The translations under genes and the position numbers were made by a program. Of a stretch of 39,910 nucleotides of DNA, positions 9,453 through 18,668 are shown in pieces (within the stretch, counting starts at the first letter, position 1; every line of letters begins with the position of its first letter). Source of the DNA: Clostridia bacterium (GTDB taxonomy: Bacteria > Bacillota > Peptococcia > DRI-13 > SM3-B62); contig JAHDSQ010000032.1 in the NCBI GenBank assembly GCA_018432615.1, forward strand, positions 1 through 39,910, read 5' to 3'. The notes under the pieces are model-generated. The model had not been told where the DNA came from and did not search any database. It saw nothing but the letters and a program-made list of their open reading frames with translations.

Positions 9453-10346
9453 ATGAATAATACTACAAATACGGCAACTTCACAGACCCTTCCTGTCTAT
9501 AAAAAGAGGGGTCAGGGTGCTGAAATCTGGCGGCGTTTTCGTCAAAATAAAAATGCGATGGTTGGGATGTGCATTTTCTTAGTTCTTGTTTCCTTTGCTT
9601 TGTTTGCGGAATTTATTGCCCCTTATGATCCTATCGAACAGGATCTGCTCAACATTATGCAAACTCCCAGTCGCCAACATATTCTAGGAACAGATGAATT
9701 GGGACGGGATATATTTTCCCGTATCGTTTACGGTTCTCGTATTTCTATGACTGTCGGACTTATTGCTGTGGGTATAGCTTTTGTGGCCGGAAGTGCCCTT
9801 GGGGTGATTTGCGGTTATTACGGCGGAATTTTAGATAATGTTATTATGAGATTTGTAGACATTTTGATGTCCATTCCGGCTATCCTGTTAAATATCTCTA
9901 TAGTGGCAGCCTTGGGGACAGGGTTGCAGAACGTGATGATTGCCATCGGGATTTCCAATGTGCCGCGTTTTTGCCGGATTATTAGAGCTTCTGTAATGAG
10001 CTTACGTGAACAGGAATTTGTTGAAGCCTCTCGAGCCGCAGGAGCCAAAGATTTATATATTGTCATGCGGCATATCATTCCGAATTGCCTCGCACCTTTG
10101 ATTATTCAGGCTACGGTTAGCATTGGAAGTTCGATATTGCAATGTGCCAGTTTGAGTTTCATTGGATTGGGTATTGTACCGCCTACGCCCGAGTGGGGGG
10201 CAATGCTTTCTACCGGCCGTGACTTTTTACGTAAGGCTCCTCATTTAACCACATTCCCGGGACTGGCTATAATGGCCGCTGTGTACGCTATGAACCTGAT
10301 GGGGGATGGATTACGGGATGCTCTTGACCCCAAACTAAAAAATTAA
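9453..10346 (+). CDS. ABC importer permease, DppC-like
   Basis: A 297-aa second permease. A short cytoplasmic N-terminus precedes a first helix near residue 38. The LGTDELGRDIFSRIVYGSR motif of OppC/DppC proteins follows, then the EAA loop (FVEASRAAGAKD, about 190). An alternative GTG lies one codon upstream, but ATG 9453 has better spacing (8 bases) from GGGAG. It overlaps nothing and follows the DppB-like gene by 12 bases, in the same operon. Confidence 0.92.
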   Translation: MNNTTNTATSQTLPVYKKRGQGAEIWRRFRQNKNAMVGMCIFLVLVSFALFAEFIAPYDPIEQDLLNIMQTPSRQHILGTDELGRDIFSRIVYGSRISMTVGLIAVGIAFVAGSALGVICGYYGGILDNVIMRFVDILMSIPAILLNISIVAALGTGLQNVMIAIGISNVPRFCRIIRASVMSLREQEFVEASRAAGAKDLYIVMRHIIPNCLAPLIIQATVSIGSSILQCASLSFIGLGIVPPTPEWGAMLSTGRDFLRKAPHLTTFPGLAIMAAVYAMNLMGDGLRDALDPKLKN

Positions 10347-10358
10347 GGAGGGAGCAGC

Positions 10359-11372
10359 ATGTCCCAGCAGGAGAAGCTCCTGGAAATAAAAAACTTGACA
10401 GTACATTATGCTACCGTGGATGGAACAGTCAGGGCGGTAGAAAACCTGAATCTTTCTGTTGATGCCGGACAGACATTAGGGCTGGTGGGTGAAACAGGTG
10501 CCGGCAAAACAACTACTGTAAAAACAATTATGCGGATTTTGCCTGTTCCTCCTTCGATAATTAAAAATGGTGAGATACTTTATAAAGGTGAGGATTTGCT
10601 GAAAAAATCACAAAAAGAGATGCGTTCTATCCGAGGGGAAAAAATATCGATGATATTTCAGGATCCCATGACCTCTTTGAATCCTGTCTTAACGGTTGGT
10701 GACCAAATAAAGGAGGCAATTGAACTTCATACAAAGGTGAACAAGCGCAAAGCCTTTGAACTTGCAGGGGATATGCTGGAAACGGTAGGTATCAAGCGAG
10801 ACCGTGCTAACGACTACCCTCACCAGTTTTCCGGGGGGATGAAGCAAAGGGTGGTTATCGCCATGGCCTTAGCTTGTAACCCTGAACTTTTGATAGCCGA
10901 TGAACCTACCACTGCCTTGGATGTTACCATCCAGGCCCAGGTATTGGAACTGATGAAAAGGCTTAAGGTGCAGTATAACACCTCTATGATTATGATTACC
11001 CATGATTTAGGAATCGTGGCAGAAATATGTGACTATGTTGCCATTATGTATGCAGGCGAGGTAGTGGAATATGGCACTCGAGAAGACGTATTTCTTCGTG
11101 CCCAGCATCCGTATACCAAAGGACTGTTTACTTGTATTCCTGATATGTATTCCGATGATAATAGGCTTATACCTATCAGAGGTTTGATGCCGGATCCTTC
11201 CAACCTGCCTTCCGGCTGTAAATTCCACACAAGATGCGATTACAAATGCGAAAGATGTGAAAAAGAAGAACCATCCGTAGTTGAAGTATCATCCGGACAT
11301 TACGTGAAATGCTTCTTTGCTCTGCCGCAAAACGTGGCATCATCAAAGGTGTCCGTTAAAATGCCGGTGTGA
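10359..11372 (+). CDS. ABC importer ATPase, DppD-like
   Basis: A 337-aa nucleotide-binding subunit. Walker A is GETGAGKTT (about 45-53), the Q-loop is FQDPMTSLNP, the signature is FSGGMKQR, Walker B is LLIADEPT, and the switch histidine sits in MITHDLG. The C-terminal oligopeptide-transporter extension has the cysteine-rich sequence CKFHTRCDYKCERC, a pattern known in DppD/OppD proteins that can carry an iron-sulfur cluster. It energises import together with the DppF-like subunit. Confidence 0.93.
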   Translation: MSQQEKLLEIKNLTVHYATVDGTVRAVENLNLSVDAGQTLGLVGETGAGKTTTVKTIMRILPVPPSIIKNGEILYKGEDLLKKSQKEMRSIRGEKISMIFQDPMTSLNPVLTVGDQIKEAIELHTKVNKRKAFELAGDMLETVGIKRDRANDYPHQFSGGMKQRVVIAMALACNPELLIADEPTTALDVTIQAQVLELMKRLKVQYNTSMIMITHDLGIVAEICDYVAIMYAGEVVEYGTREDVFLRAQHPYTKGLFTCIPDMYSDDNRLIPIRGLMPDPSNLPSGCKFHTRCDYKCERCEKEEPSVVEVSSGHYVKCFFALPQNVASSKVSVKMPV

Positions 11373-11395
11373 CGAAGAAGGAGGTGCGTTTTTAT

Positions 11396-12349
11396 ATGAA
11401 GCTGTTAGAAGTAAAAAACCTAAAAAAGTACTTTGCAACCAAAAACGGGCTACTGCATGCCGTCGATGGCGTGAGTCTTGAGATCAAAAAAGGTGAGACA
11501 CTAGGGCTGGTCGGTGAATCAGGTTGTGGAAAGTCAACGATAGGAAGACTCGTTATTCGTTTACTGGAAGCAACAGAAGGAGAGATCCTCTTTGAAGGAA
11601 AGGATCTGGCGAAACTCAATAAAGAAGAAATGCGTCGCATGCGTTGCAAGATGCAAATTATCTTTCAGGATCCTTATGCTTCACTAGATCCACGCAAGAA
11701 TGTTTTTGAATCCATTGCGGAGCCCTTGCGGGTACAAAAAGTATATTCCGATAAAAAAGAATTAGAGCGACACATTTATGAATTAATGGAAACTGTCGGG
11801 TTGGCCCAACGTCTTGCCAATTCTTATCCTCATGAGCTTGATGGTGGCAGAAGGCAACGGGTAGGTGTTGCACGGGCTATTGCTCTTGACCCGGTTTTCA
11901 TGGTTTTGGACGAACCGGTGTCGGCCCTTGATGTATCGATTCAAGCCCAGATTCTTAATCTCTTGCAGCAGCTGCAAAAGGAGTTTGACCTAACGTATTT
12001 ATTTATCTCACATGACTTAAGTGTCGTAAAACACATCAGTGACCGAGTAGCGGTTATGTATTTAGGGAAATTAGTTGAAGTATCGAATTATAAAGCTATT
12101 TTTAAGGATCCTTTACATCCTTATACTCAAGCCCTATTATCGGCAGTACCTGTTCCTCGTATTGATGTACAAAGAGAGAAAATCATTCTTGAAGGGGACG
12201 TTCCCAGTCCTATCAATCCAAAACCTGGCTGTCGCTTTGCAGGGCGATGCAGATATTGTGAAGAGGTTTGCAAAACAGAAACACCGCCTTTGAGGGAAAT
12301 CTCTCAGGATCATTTTGTTGCCTGCCATTTCCCGGGGAATAGAGTATAA
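11396..12349 (+). CDS. ABC importer ATPase, DppF-like
   Basis: A 317-aa ATPase partner of the DppD-like subunit. Walker A is GESGCGKST, the Q-loop is FQDPYASLDP, Walker B is VLDEPVSALD and the switch is FISHDLS. At the signature position it reads LDGGRRQR rather than LSGGQRQR, so the usual serine is aspartate. The C-terminal Cys motif CRFAGRCRYCEEVC is kept. ATG 11396 is preferred because AAGGAGGTG lies 9 bases upstream; a GTG overlapping the previous stop would add nine residues without an RBS. The D-for-S change would be worth checking for ATPase competence. Confidence 0.92.
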   Translation: MKLLEVKNLKKYFATKNGLLHAVDGVSLEIKKGETLGLVGESGCGKSTIGRLVIRLLEATEGEILFEGKDLAKLNKEEMRRMRCKMQIIFQDPYASLDPRKNVFESIAEPLRVQKVYSDKKELERHIYELMETVGLAQRLANSYPHELDGGRRQRVGVARAIALDPVFMVLDEPVSALDVSIQAQILNLLQQLQKEFDLTYLFISHDLSVVKHISDRVAVMYLGKLVEVSNYKAIFKDPLHPYTQALLSAVPVPRIDVQREKIILEGDVPSPINPKPGCRFAGRCRYCEEVCKTETPPLREISQDHFVACHFPGNRV

Positions 12350-12362
12350 CAGGAGGTTTCTT

Positions 12363-12698
12363 ATGCAAATAAAATGCGTTGGAGAATCCGGAACCACGGC
12401 ATCCGGTGATATTTTAATCAAAATTGAGCCTTGCGAGGGTGAAGATATTGATGTTGAAATTTACAGTACGGTTGGAAAACAATTTAGCAGACAAATAAAG
12501 ACAGCTATTATTAACACGCTTCAGGAGCTTAATGTTTCGGGAATCAGGGTTTTGGCTAAAGATAATGGGGCATTAGATTATGCTATTAAGGCCAGGACTC
12601 AGACGGCTGTATGCAGGGCCGGGAAGGTTCTTAGTTTCGATTGGGGGGTGTTGTCAGATGAACAGAATAAGGAGAACGATGCTGTTTGTTCCCGGTAA
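12363..12698 (+). CDS. citD: Citrate lyase acyl carrier protein, gamma subunit
   Basis: A 111-aa small acidic carrier protein of the citrate lyase complex. Ser14, in GTTASGDI, lies where CitD proteins carry the phosphoribosyl-dephospho-CoA group that holds the acetyl/citryl thioester. The rest matches the CitD pattern DILIKIEP and ATG-proximal fold. The ATG is preceded by AGGAGG at a 6-base distance. The 3' end overlaps citE by 41 bases, which suggests translational coupling. No citC, citX or citG for activation and prosthetic-group synthesis is present in the window, so these must be elsewhere if the lyase works. Confidence 0.9.
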   Translation: MQIKCVGESGTTASGDILIKIEPCEGEDIDVEIYSTVGKQFSRQIKTAIINTLQELNVSGIRVLAKDNGALDYAIKARTQTAVCRAGKVLSFDWGVLSDEQNKENDAVCSR

Positions 12699-13536
12699 TA
12701 ATCCATCAATGATTAATGATCCACACATTTATAAGCCCGACTCGATTATTTTTGATCTTGAGGATTCGGTTTCTCTTAAGGAAAAAGATGCGGCACGGTT
12801 TTTAGTTTATAATGCGCTCAAAAGCATAGATTACGGACAAACGGAGAGAGTTGTAAGGATAAACGCATTAAATACTCCTTATGGAAGGGAAGACCTGGAG
12901 GCGATTGTAAGGGCTGCACCGGATGCTATTCGTCTGCCTAAGGCAGAATCGGCAGATGATCTTTGTACTGCTGATCAAATAATCAGTGAAATTGAAAGCA
13001 AAGCTGGTCTGGCAGAAGGTTCTGTCAAGCTGATTGCGGCAATCGAAACAGCTCTTGGAGTTATAAATGCATATAAGATAGCAAGCGCCGGTCAGCGTGT
13101 AACGGCAGTTGCCCTTGGAGCGGAAGACTTTATAACCGATATGAAGTCGGAGCGAACAAATTCAGGTTTTGAACTACATGTTGCGCGAATCCAGATTCTT
13201 ATGGCAGCGAGAGCCGCTAAGATTGATGCTCTCGACACTGTTTTTTCCGATGTGGCAGATGAAGATGGTTTTAAGCAGGAGGTCATGTATATCAAAAAGC
13301 TTGGTTTTGATGGGAAATCAGTCATACATCCCCGGCAAATCGAGATGGTGCATAGTATATTCACACCTACAGTCGAGGAAGTGAGTTATGCCAAAAGAGT
13401 AATTGAAGCAGCCGTAGAAGCGGAAACGTCCGGTTCAGGAGTTATTGCCCTTGATGGTAAGATGATCGATAAGCCTATTGTGGAAAGGGCTTATCGGGTC
13501 ATAGGCTTGGCAAAGGAGGTTAGGGCACTTGCTTAA
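12658..13536 (+). CDS. citE: Citrate lyase beta subunit (citryl-ACP lyase)
   Basis: A 292-aa TIM-barrel aldolase that cleaves citryl-ACP to oxaloacetate and acetyl-ACP. The characteristic TMLFVPGNNPSM start, IIFDLEDSV, RINAL, RLPKAE and FGADD-like ALGAEDF motifs are present. I choose ATG 12658, where the CitE consensus begins; an upstream in-frame ATG would add 26 residues read from inside citD. The citDEF order, overlaps on both sides and presence of citF argue for true citrate lyase rather than a stand-alone CitE-like (malyl/citramalyl-CoA) enzyme. Confidence 0.92.
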   Translation: MNRIRRTMLFVPGNNPSMINDPHIYKPDSIIFDLEDSVSLKEKDAARFLVYNALKSIDYGQTERVVRINALNTPYGREDLEAIVRAAPDAIRLPKAESADDLCTADQIISEIESKAGLAEGSVKLIAAIETALGVINAYKIASAGQRVTAVALGAEDFITDMKSERTNSGFELHVARIQILMAARAAKIDALDTVFSDVADEDGFKQEVMYIKKLGFDGKSVIHPRQIEMVHSIFTPTVEEVSYAKRVIEAAVEAETSGSGVIALDGKMIDKPIVERAYRVIGLAKEVRALA

Positions 13537-15070
13537 AAATGCGATTGGTAGGGAAATACCGGAAAGAATAGAAGGATTAGGCGAGTTGACTCCATATCAA
13601 GGCCCTTTTGCTATTCGGCCCAAAAACAGGAGAAGGGGACCGCAGCTGAGGCAGGTTGAACCTGGTGAGAAAAAGCTTCTTCCTAATCTTGAAAAGGCCC
13701 TTATTGAAACAGGAGCACATGACGGGATGACGATTTCTTTTCACCACCATTTTCGTGAGGGGGACTATTTGCTGGACAAGGTTATTGATGCGGCTGCAAG
13801 GATTGGCTTAAAAAATCTGGTTATTGCACCAAGCTCTTTAACCAATGTACATTCCTCTCTTATTGAACATATAAAAAACGGCGTTATCAAAAGGATTGAA
13901 ACCAGCGGGTTACGTGGTTCCCTGGGGGAATTTATTTCAAAGGGTATGATGGATACGCCGGTTATCATTCGCTCACATGGAGGAAGAGCCAGAGCTATCG
14001 AAGCGGGGGAGACCAAAATAGATATAGCCTTTTTGAGTGTTTCCTCGTGTGATAACTATGGTAATGCCAGCGGTTGCGTAGGAAGAAATGTTTGCGGTGC
14101 TTTGGGTTATGCTATGGTAGATGCCAAGTATGCGGAGAAAGTAGTCTTGGTTACTGATACACTGGTGGACTATCCAAACGTTCCGGCAAGTATTGACCAA
14201 ACAGATGTGGATCATATAGTAGTTATCGATGCTATTGGCGATTCCGGGGGGATAATGTCCGGACCTCTTCGCCATACCAGCAGTCCCAGAGATTTATTGA
14301 TAGCCGAATACACAGCGAAAGTAGTGGAGTATTCCGGTTATTTTAAGGACGGTTTTTCCATCCAGAGCGGTTCCGGTGGGGCATCTCTGGCCGTAGCCAG
14401 GTTTTTGCGGGATAAAATGCTGGAAAAGAATATTACAGCCAGTTTTATGATGGGTGGCATTTCAGCCCAACATACTGTAATGCTAAAGGAAGGATTTGTA
14501 AGGAAACTATATGATACTCAAACATTTGATTTGGAAGCGGTCAAATCACTTGCGGAAAATCCCAATCATGTTGAAATAAGTGCAGCATATTATGCGAATC
14601 CACATAGTAAGGGTGCTGTAGTGAATTGTCTTGATGTTGGTATTTTAAGTGCACTGGAAATAGATACCGATTTTAATGTTAATGTCATAACAGGTTCCGA
14701 CGGTATAATCAGAGGTGCATCCGGCGGGCATTCCGATATAGCCGCCGGGGCTAAGCTGAAAATAGTTATTGCGCCTCTTGTTCGTAAAAGGATGCCTATT
14801 GTCGTGGATAGGGTCAATACGGTAACAACCCCCGGTGAAACGATAGATGTTTTAGTGACAGACTGGGGTATTGCCGTCAATCAAAAGCAACCTGAACTTA
14901 TGGCTGTTTTGGGAAAAACAGGGCTTCCTCTTTACGATATCAAGGAATTGCAAGAGAAGGCGGAGAGTATCACGGGAAGGCCGGATTTAATAAAGTATAC
15001 CGACAGAATCGTCGGTATCGTTGAATATAGGGATGGTTCTATAATTGATGTGATTAGGCAGGTCATGTAA
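13529..15070 (+). CDS. citF: Citrate lyase alpha subunit (citrate:acetyl-ACP transferase)
   Basis: A 513-aa CoA-transferase-like subunit that swaps acetyl for citrate on the CitD prosthetic group. The N-terminus (NAIGREIPERIEGLGELTPYQGPF) and SGSGGASLAVARFL, GASGGHSDIAAGAKL and ITGSDG motifs are typical of CitF, and the length is normal. The start is TTG, with AAGGAGG 9 bases upstream, and it overlaps the citE stop by 8 bases. It is the last gene of the LysR-linked operon. Related citramalate lyases have the same subunit plan, so the physiological substrate could be citrate or citramalate. Confidence 0.93.
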   Translation: MLKNAIGREIPERIEGLGELTPYQGPFAIRPKNRRRGPQLRQVEPGEKKLLPNLEKALIETGAHDGMTISFHHHFREGDYLLDKVIDAAARIGLKNLVIAPSSLTNVHSSLIEHIKNGVIKRIETSGLRGSLGEFISKGMMDTPVIIRSHGGRARAIEAGETKIDIAFLSVSSCDNYGNASGCVGRNVCGALGYAMVDAKYAEKVVLVTDTLVDYPNVPASIDQTDVDHIVVIDAIGDSGGIMSGPLRHTSSPRDLLIAEYTAKVVEYSGYFKDGFSIQSGSGGASLAVARFLRDKMLEKNITASFMMGGISAQHTVMLKEGFVRKLYDTQTFDLEAVKSLAENPNHVEISAAYYANPHSKGAVVNCLDVGILSALEIDTDFNVNVITGSDGIIRGASGGHSDIAAGAKLKIVIAPLVRKRMPIVVDRVNTVTTPGETIDVLVTDWGIAVNQKQPELMAVLGKTGLPLYDIKELQEKAESITGRPDLIKYTDRIVGIVEYRDGSIIDVIRQVM

Positions 15071-15140
15071 TAAATTCCTTGCAATTGGTACTAATTATAC
15101 ATAGGATATATACAGTTGATGAGTACATTGGAGTGAGGAA

Positions 15141-16577
15141 ATGACGGGAAAGAGGAAAAACGGTATTATGTCGGCTGTTTTGATCATTTTCATAGTACTG
15201 ACAATGCTAGGGTGCGATGGACAGAAAAAGGAGCAAGAGAAAGAAAGTATTAAGCCTCAAGAACGGGACGAACAGGTAGTTTCTGAAGAGACAGACGTAC
15301 AGCAGAACAATCAGGTTGCAGTTGAACAATCAATAGACCTGGTGCCAGATATCTTTATTCAAATGTTGGAAAATCATCCCCTCCATCGGAGTGGAGACTT
15401 AAGCCCTGATAAACGTTATTACGCCTATGAAGAAAGAAGCAGTATTATTTTAGTACGTTTCCCTACGGCTGAGGAATACCGAGCAGATGAGATTTTAGCG
15501 CCAAAGGTATTGTTTACGGACGGGAGGCGGAGGACAAGCTCCTTTGCCGAGATAGAGGCTGATTATATCCAGCGTCTGAGGCAGCCGCTTTTAACTGAAG
15601 AAGAGATTAATGAAGCCGTTTATGATTTAAGGTCTGTTTACGATTGGAACAACTTCTACGGCCAGAAATTTTGCCAAGACGGGCGGTATCTGGCATATTT
15701 GAGCTATAGCGGTTTTGGAAGTCACTGGACTTGTACTGTTTGTGTCCTGGATATTATGGAAGGTTGCGCGGTCAGCAGTTTGCCGGTTGAAGAAAACGGT
15801 GAATATGCGGAAATCGCTTGGTTGGAGGATGGAAAAACCTTAGAGATTTATTTGCCCTGGGCGGAAAGGATTAAAGAGGGCTATCTTGCCCTGCGCCGCA
15901 CTTGGCATATTCCTTCCGGTGAGATCAAGTTGGTATATTTTGACACTGAAAGTGGACAGCAGGTCGCTCTGACAGATGCGCAAAAGGCTATCGCGGAATA
16001 TGACCAGGAAGAAGCGGAGAGCAACCGGGCAGAGGAAGTGTTAGCCGGACTTACCGTACAAGAGCGGGTAGCTGCTTTAACACCGGAGGAGTTGGCGGTA
16101 GAGTATACGAGGTATTTCTCTTTACATACCGAACAGGCAAAAGAATTGAAGGAAAGGGGATACAGTAGCGAGACTATTGCCGGGATGGATAGTCTGGATT
16201 TTGAGAAGGAAGAGAAAGGTTGGCTGATAAGTGAGGATAGTATTCGCCAGACCAGAAAACTATATCCCGAATTAGAAGATGTGGATCTGTCCCAGTGGAC
16301 ATATCAAGACCTTGAGGATTATGTACTACCTTTGAACGAGGCACATAATGCTCCACCCGAAGCACTGCGGCAAGAGATACTTGAGAGGGGTTTGCCTGCT
16401 GATATTTCCTCGCGGGTATCAAAGGAGTTCCATGGCTGGGAGAATATGCTGGCCTATACAAACGAAGCGATCATGGCCATGTATGAAGCTGCAGAGCGGA
16501 CAGAGGCTATGTTTGAAAAAGCAGCGGCCTACCGATTGGCGGTGCGGGAAGCCTATAGGGCACAAGAAAACCATTGA
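15141..16577 (+). CDS. Lipoprotein of unknown function
   Basis: A 478-aa protein with a short basic N-terminus, a hydrophobic stretch (10-23) and a lipobox TMLGC (C25), then an acidic, glutamine-rich linker (26-60). The middle part (about 75-270) alternates short beta-like segments such as YYAYEERSSIILVRFP and RYLAYLSYSG, resembling a beta-propeller or WD-like receptor. The last 200 residues are strongly helical and charged. I recognise no catalytic motif. It sits 70 bases after citF with its own RBS (GGAGTGAGG), so it may be separate from that operon. It is probably anchored on the outer face of the membrane. Confidence 0.75.
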   Translation: MTGKRKNGIMSAVLIIFIVLTMLGCDGQKKEQEKESIKPQERDEQVVSEETDVQQNNQVAVEQSIDLVPDIFIQMLENHPLHRSGDLSPDKRYYAYEERSSIILVRFPTAEEYRADEILAPKVLFTDGRRRTSSFAEIEADYIQRLRQPLLTEEEINEAVYDLRSVYDWNNFYGQKFCQDGRYLAYLSYSGFGSHWTCTVCVLDIMEGCAVSSLPVEENGEYAEIAWLEDGKTLEIYLPWAERIKEGYLALRRTWHIPSGEIKLVYFDTESGQQVALTDAQKAIAEYDQEEAESNRAEEVLAGLTVQERVAALTPEELAVEYTRYFSLHTEQAKELKERGYSSETIAGMDSLDFEKEEKGWLISEDSIRQTRKLYPELEDVDLSQWTYQDLEDYVLPLNEAHNAPPEALRQEILERGLPADISSRVSKEFHGWENMLAYTNEAIMAMYEAAERTEAMFEKAAAYRLAVREAYRAQENH

Positions 16578-16677
16578 TGATATCGTTTGTTAAAGCAGAG
16601 TATGGAACAATGCTGTGTTGAATGGTAAAATTGTGCCTAGAATGTTTTTGTTAATGATAAGGAGCAGATGACAGTCG

Positions 16678-17388
16678 ATGGATTTGTTACGGATTGAGAT
16701 CAAACAGGCCGGTTATTTGGGCAAAAAGGACGCAATCAATAATATAAATATATTGCTGAAAAAGGGCGAATTAGTTGGTATCATCGGTCCTAACGGTGCC
16801 GGCAAAAGTACTGTCATCAAGGCTATTGTCGGTTTGCTGCCTGAACTGGTGGGAGGTGTGTACTTCCTAGGAGAAAACAAGAATTATGCCTATATACCTG
16901 AACAGCCGGTTCTTTATGAAGAACTGACTTTGTGGGAGCATCTTGAATTGGTGGCAGCTGTCTATGAGCTTGAAAGAAAAAAATTTTTAAAATATGCCGA
17001 GCATCTGCTCGGCATATTTAGAATGCAGGAAGTAAAGCACCATTTTCCAACGACCTTTTCCAAGGGTATGCAGCAAAAGCTCATGATTATAATCGGGCTT
17101 TTGCTTGAACCGGATGTCTATATCATAGACGAGCCCTTTGTTGGACTTGATCCTCGTGCAACAAAGGAGTTCATGGGATTGTTGAAGGAGGAAAGGATGC
17201 GGGGGGCCGGCGTGCTTGTTTCGACTCATCAACTTGATATTGCAGAGAGGATATGTGATTCTTTTATCTTGATTGCCGACGGTCGCTTGATAACCCAAGG
17301 AACCCTGGCCGGGATCAGGGCAGAGTGTTGTCTGCCCGAAGCGTCACTTTTTGATTGTTTTGATTTTATTTTGGAGAAGAGAGCATGA
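16678..17388 (+). CDS. ecsA: ABC transporter ATPase, EcsA-like
   Basis: A 236-aa ATPase with Walker A GPNGAGKST (about 37-45), a signature FSKGMQQK, Walker B VYIIDEPFVGLD and the switch STHQLD. The GMQQK signature and short length fit the EcsA exporter type. It overlaps the next gene by 4 bases (ATGA). In Bacillus, EcsAB affects intramembrane proteolysis by RasP and protein secretion. EcsC is absent here. Confidence 0.8.
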   Translation: MDLLRIEIKQAGYLGKKDAINNINILLKKGELVGIIGPNGAGKSTVIKAIVGLLPELVGGVYFLGENKNYAYIPEQPVLYEELTLWEHLELVAAVYELERKKFLKYAEHLLGIFRMQEVKHHFPTTFSKGMQQKLMIIIGLLLEPDVYIIDEPFVGLDPRATKEFMGLLKEERMRGAGVLVSTHQLDIAERICDSFILIADGRLITQGTLAGIRAECCLPEASLFDCFDFILEKRA

Positions 17389-18656
17389 TTACACCGCTTA
17401 GAGTATTTTCTAAACGCCTCTTTGCAGAATTAAAATTTCAGGTCGGCATTTGGAGAATGGTCATTGACTGGACCGTGGCTTTATATATTGTGATTCCTGC
17501 CATTGCTTTGGGGATAAATCAATATTTATCTTGGTGGAGGAATACTCCTGATTGGCTTGAGTTTTTACCGGTGAGCTTGCTCTTTGCCGTCTGTTTTTTA
17601 CTGGCCTGGTCGGGATCGGTGAGAATATTCCTTCAGGAAGCTGATCAGCTTTTTTTGCTGGGTCAAAGGCAGTGGATTAAAAAGATTATGCAGTACGGTC
17701 TTATCTATTCGTATTTCCGTAGTTTCCTTTTTAGCGGGTTCTTTTTTCTTTTGCTAGCCCCGTTGATCCTTAGTTATCATCAGTTTTTCCAAGGGGAACT
17801 GTTCCTGCTTTTTACCATAACATTTCTGGTCAAAGTATTTTTGGGACTGGCAAAGCAGTTCTTATCCATACGCTTTTGTGGTTGGCGGCTGTTCATTATT
17901 TTAAGGGGTATGATGGTTGCGGGTAGCATGTGTTTTATTATCCTGCTTCCTTACATTATTGGTAGCTTTCCAGTGTTTCTAACCGTAAGTTTGCTGTTAT
18001 CCATCGCTTCCGTATTGTTAAGTATAAGGAGGCTGAATCATATACACAGTTTTTTTGTAGACGTGGAGCGGGAACAGGGTGAGAAATTAAAGCATGTAAG
18101 TTTCTTGTTGGGACTCTCCGGGGCAAGCGTCAAAAAGCCAAAAAAACAGAGGAAACGTCCCTGGCTGTTTCCCCGCTCAAATATTATTTTTAGAAAACGC
18201 AATGCGATCAATGGTTTGGTTGAGGTGTGTCTTAAATCAATACTAAGGGATAGTCGACGTGTAGGACAATATCTCCTGTTTGTATTTATTTGCGGTTTTG
18301 TGATTATTGACATTCAAGATAGTGGGAAATTGTTTGTTTGGCTAACGTTATCCTTTGTTCTTGCCGGTTTTGTCGGCTTGTACTGGCAAGAATGTTTGGG
18401 TTCAGAGTTTATTCAACTGTTTTGTCGGCAGAATGAGGAGGAGCATCTTGCCTTAAGAAAGTTTTTATTCCTGATGACACTTCCCGGGATTCTGGTAATA
18501 AGTTTGATACCGGCCTTTCAAGCCTTTTCATGGTTAGGGGTTATGATGATTATTCCTGTTTGCGCAGGACTGGTTTATTATATCAGTAGAATTGTTGCCT
18601 TCTTTTTGGTCATTATGGCAAAGAGATGTGATGAACAGCAGATTTCAGCAGGCTAA
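17385..18656 (+). CDS. ecsB: ABC transporter permease, EcsB-like
   Basis: A 423-aa polytopic membrane protein with about eight hydrophobic segments. The N-terminal segment FSKRLFAELKFQVG and the following LFAVCFLLAWSGSVRIFLQEADQLFLLG region resemble EcsB proteins. It is translationally coupled to the ATPase gene by a 4-base overlap. The central hydrophilic loop (about 205-285) is rich in lysine and arginine and would face the cytoplasm. It ends 12 bases before the convergent HAD gene. The EcsB identification rests on family resemblance and gene context. Confidence 0.75.
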   Translation: MITPLRVFSKRLFAELKFQVGIWRMVIDWTVALYIVIPAIALGINQYLSWWRNTPDWLEFLPVSLLFAVCFLLAWSGSVRIFLQEADQLFLLGQRQWIKKIMQYGLIYSYFRSFLFSGFFFLLLAPLILSYHQFFQGELFLLFTITFLVKVFLGLAKQFLSIRFCGWRLFIILRGMMVAGSMCFIILLPYIIGSFPVFLTVSLLLSIASVLLSIRRLNHIHSFFVDVEREQGEKLKHVSFLLGLSGASVKKPKKQRKRPWLFPRSNIIFRKRNAINGLVEVCLKSILRDSRRVGQYLLFVFICGFVIIDIQDSGKLFVWLTLSFVLAGFVGLYWQECLGSEFIQLFCRQNEEEHLALRKFLFLMTLPGILVISLIPAFQAFSWLGVMMIIPVCAGLVYYISRIVAFFLVIMAKRCDEQQISAG

Positions 18657-18668
18657 AATCTAGTATCA

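Noticed and set aside
12658-13536. citE as a stand-alone CitE-like (malyl- or citramalyl-CoA lyase type) enzyme
   Set aside because: It overlaps both a CitD with Ser14 and a full-length CitF, so the complete lyase complex is the better explanation.
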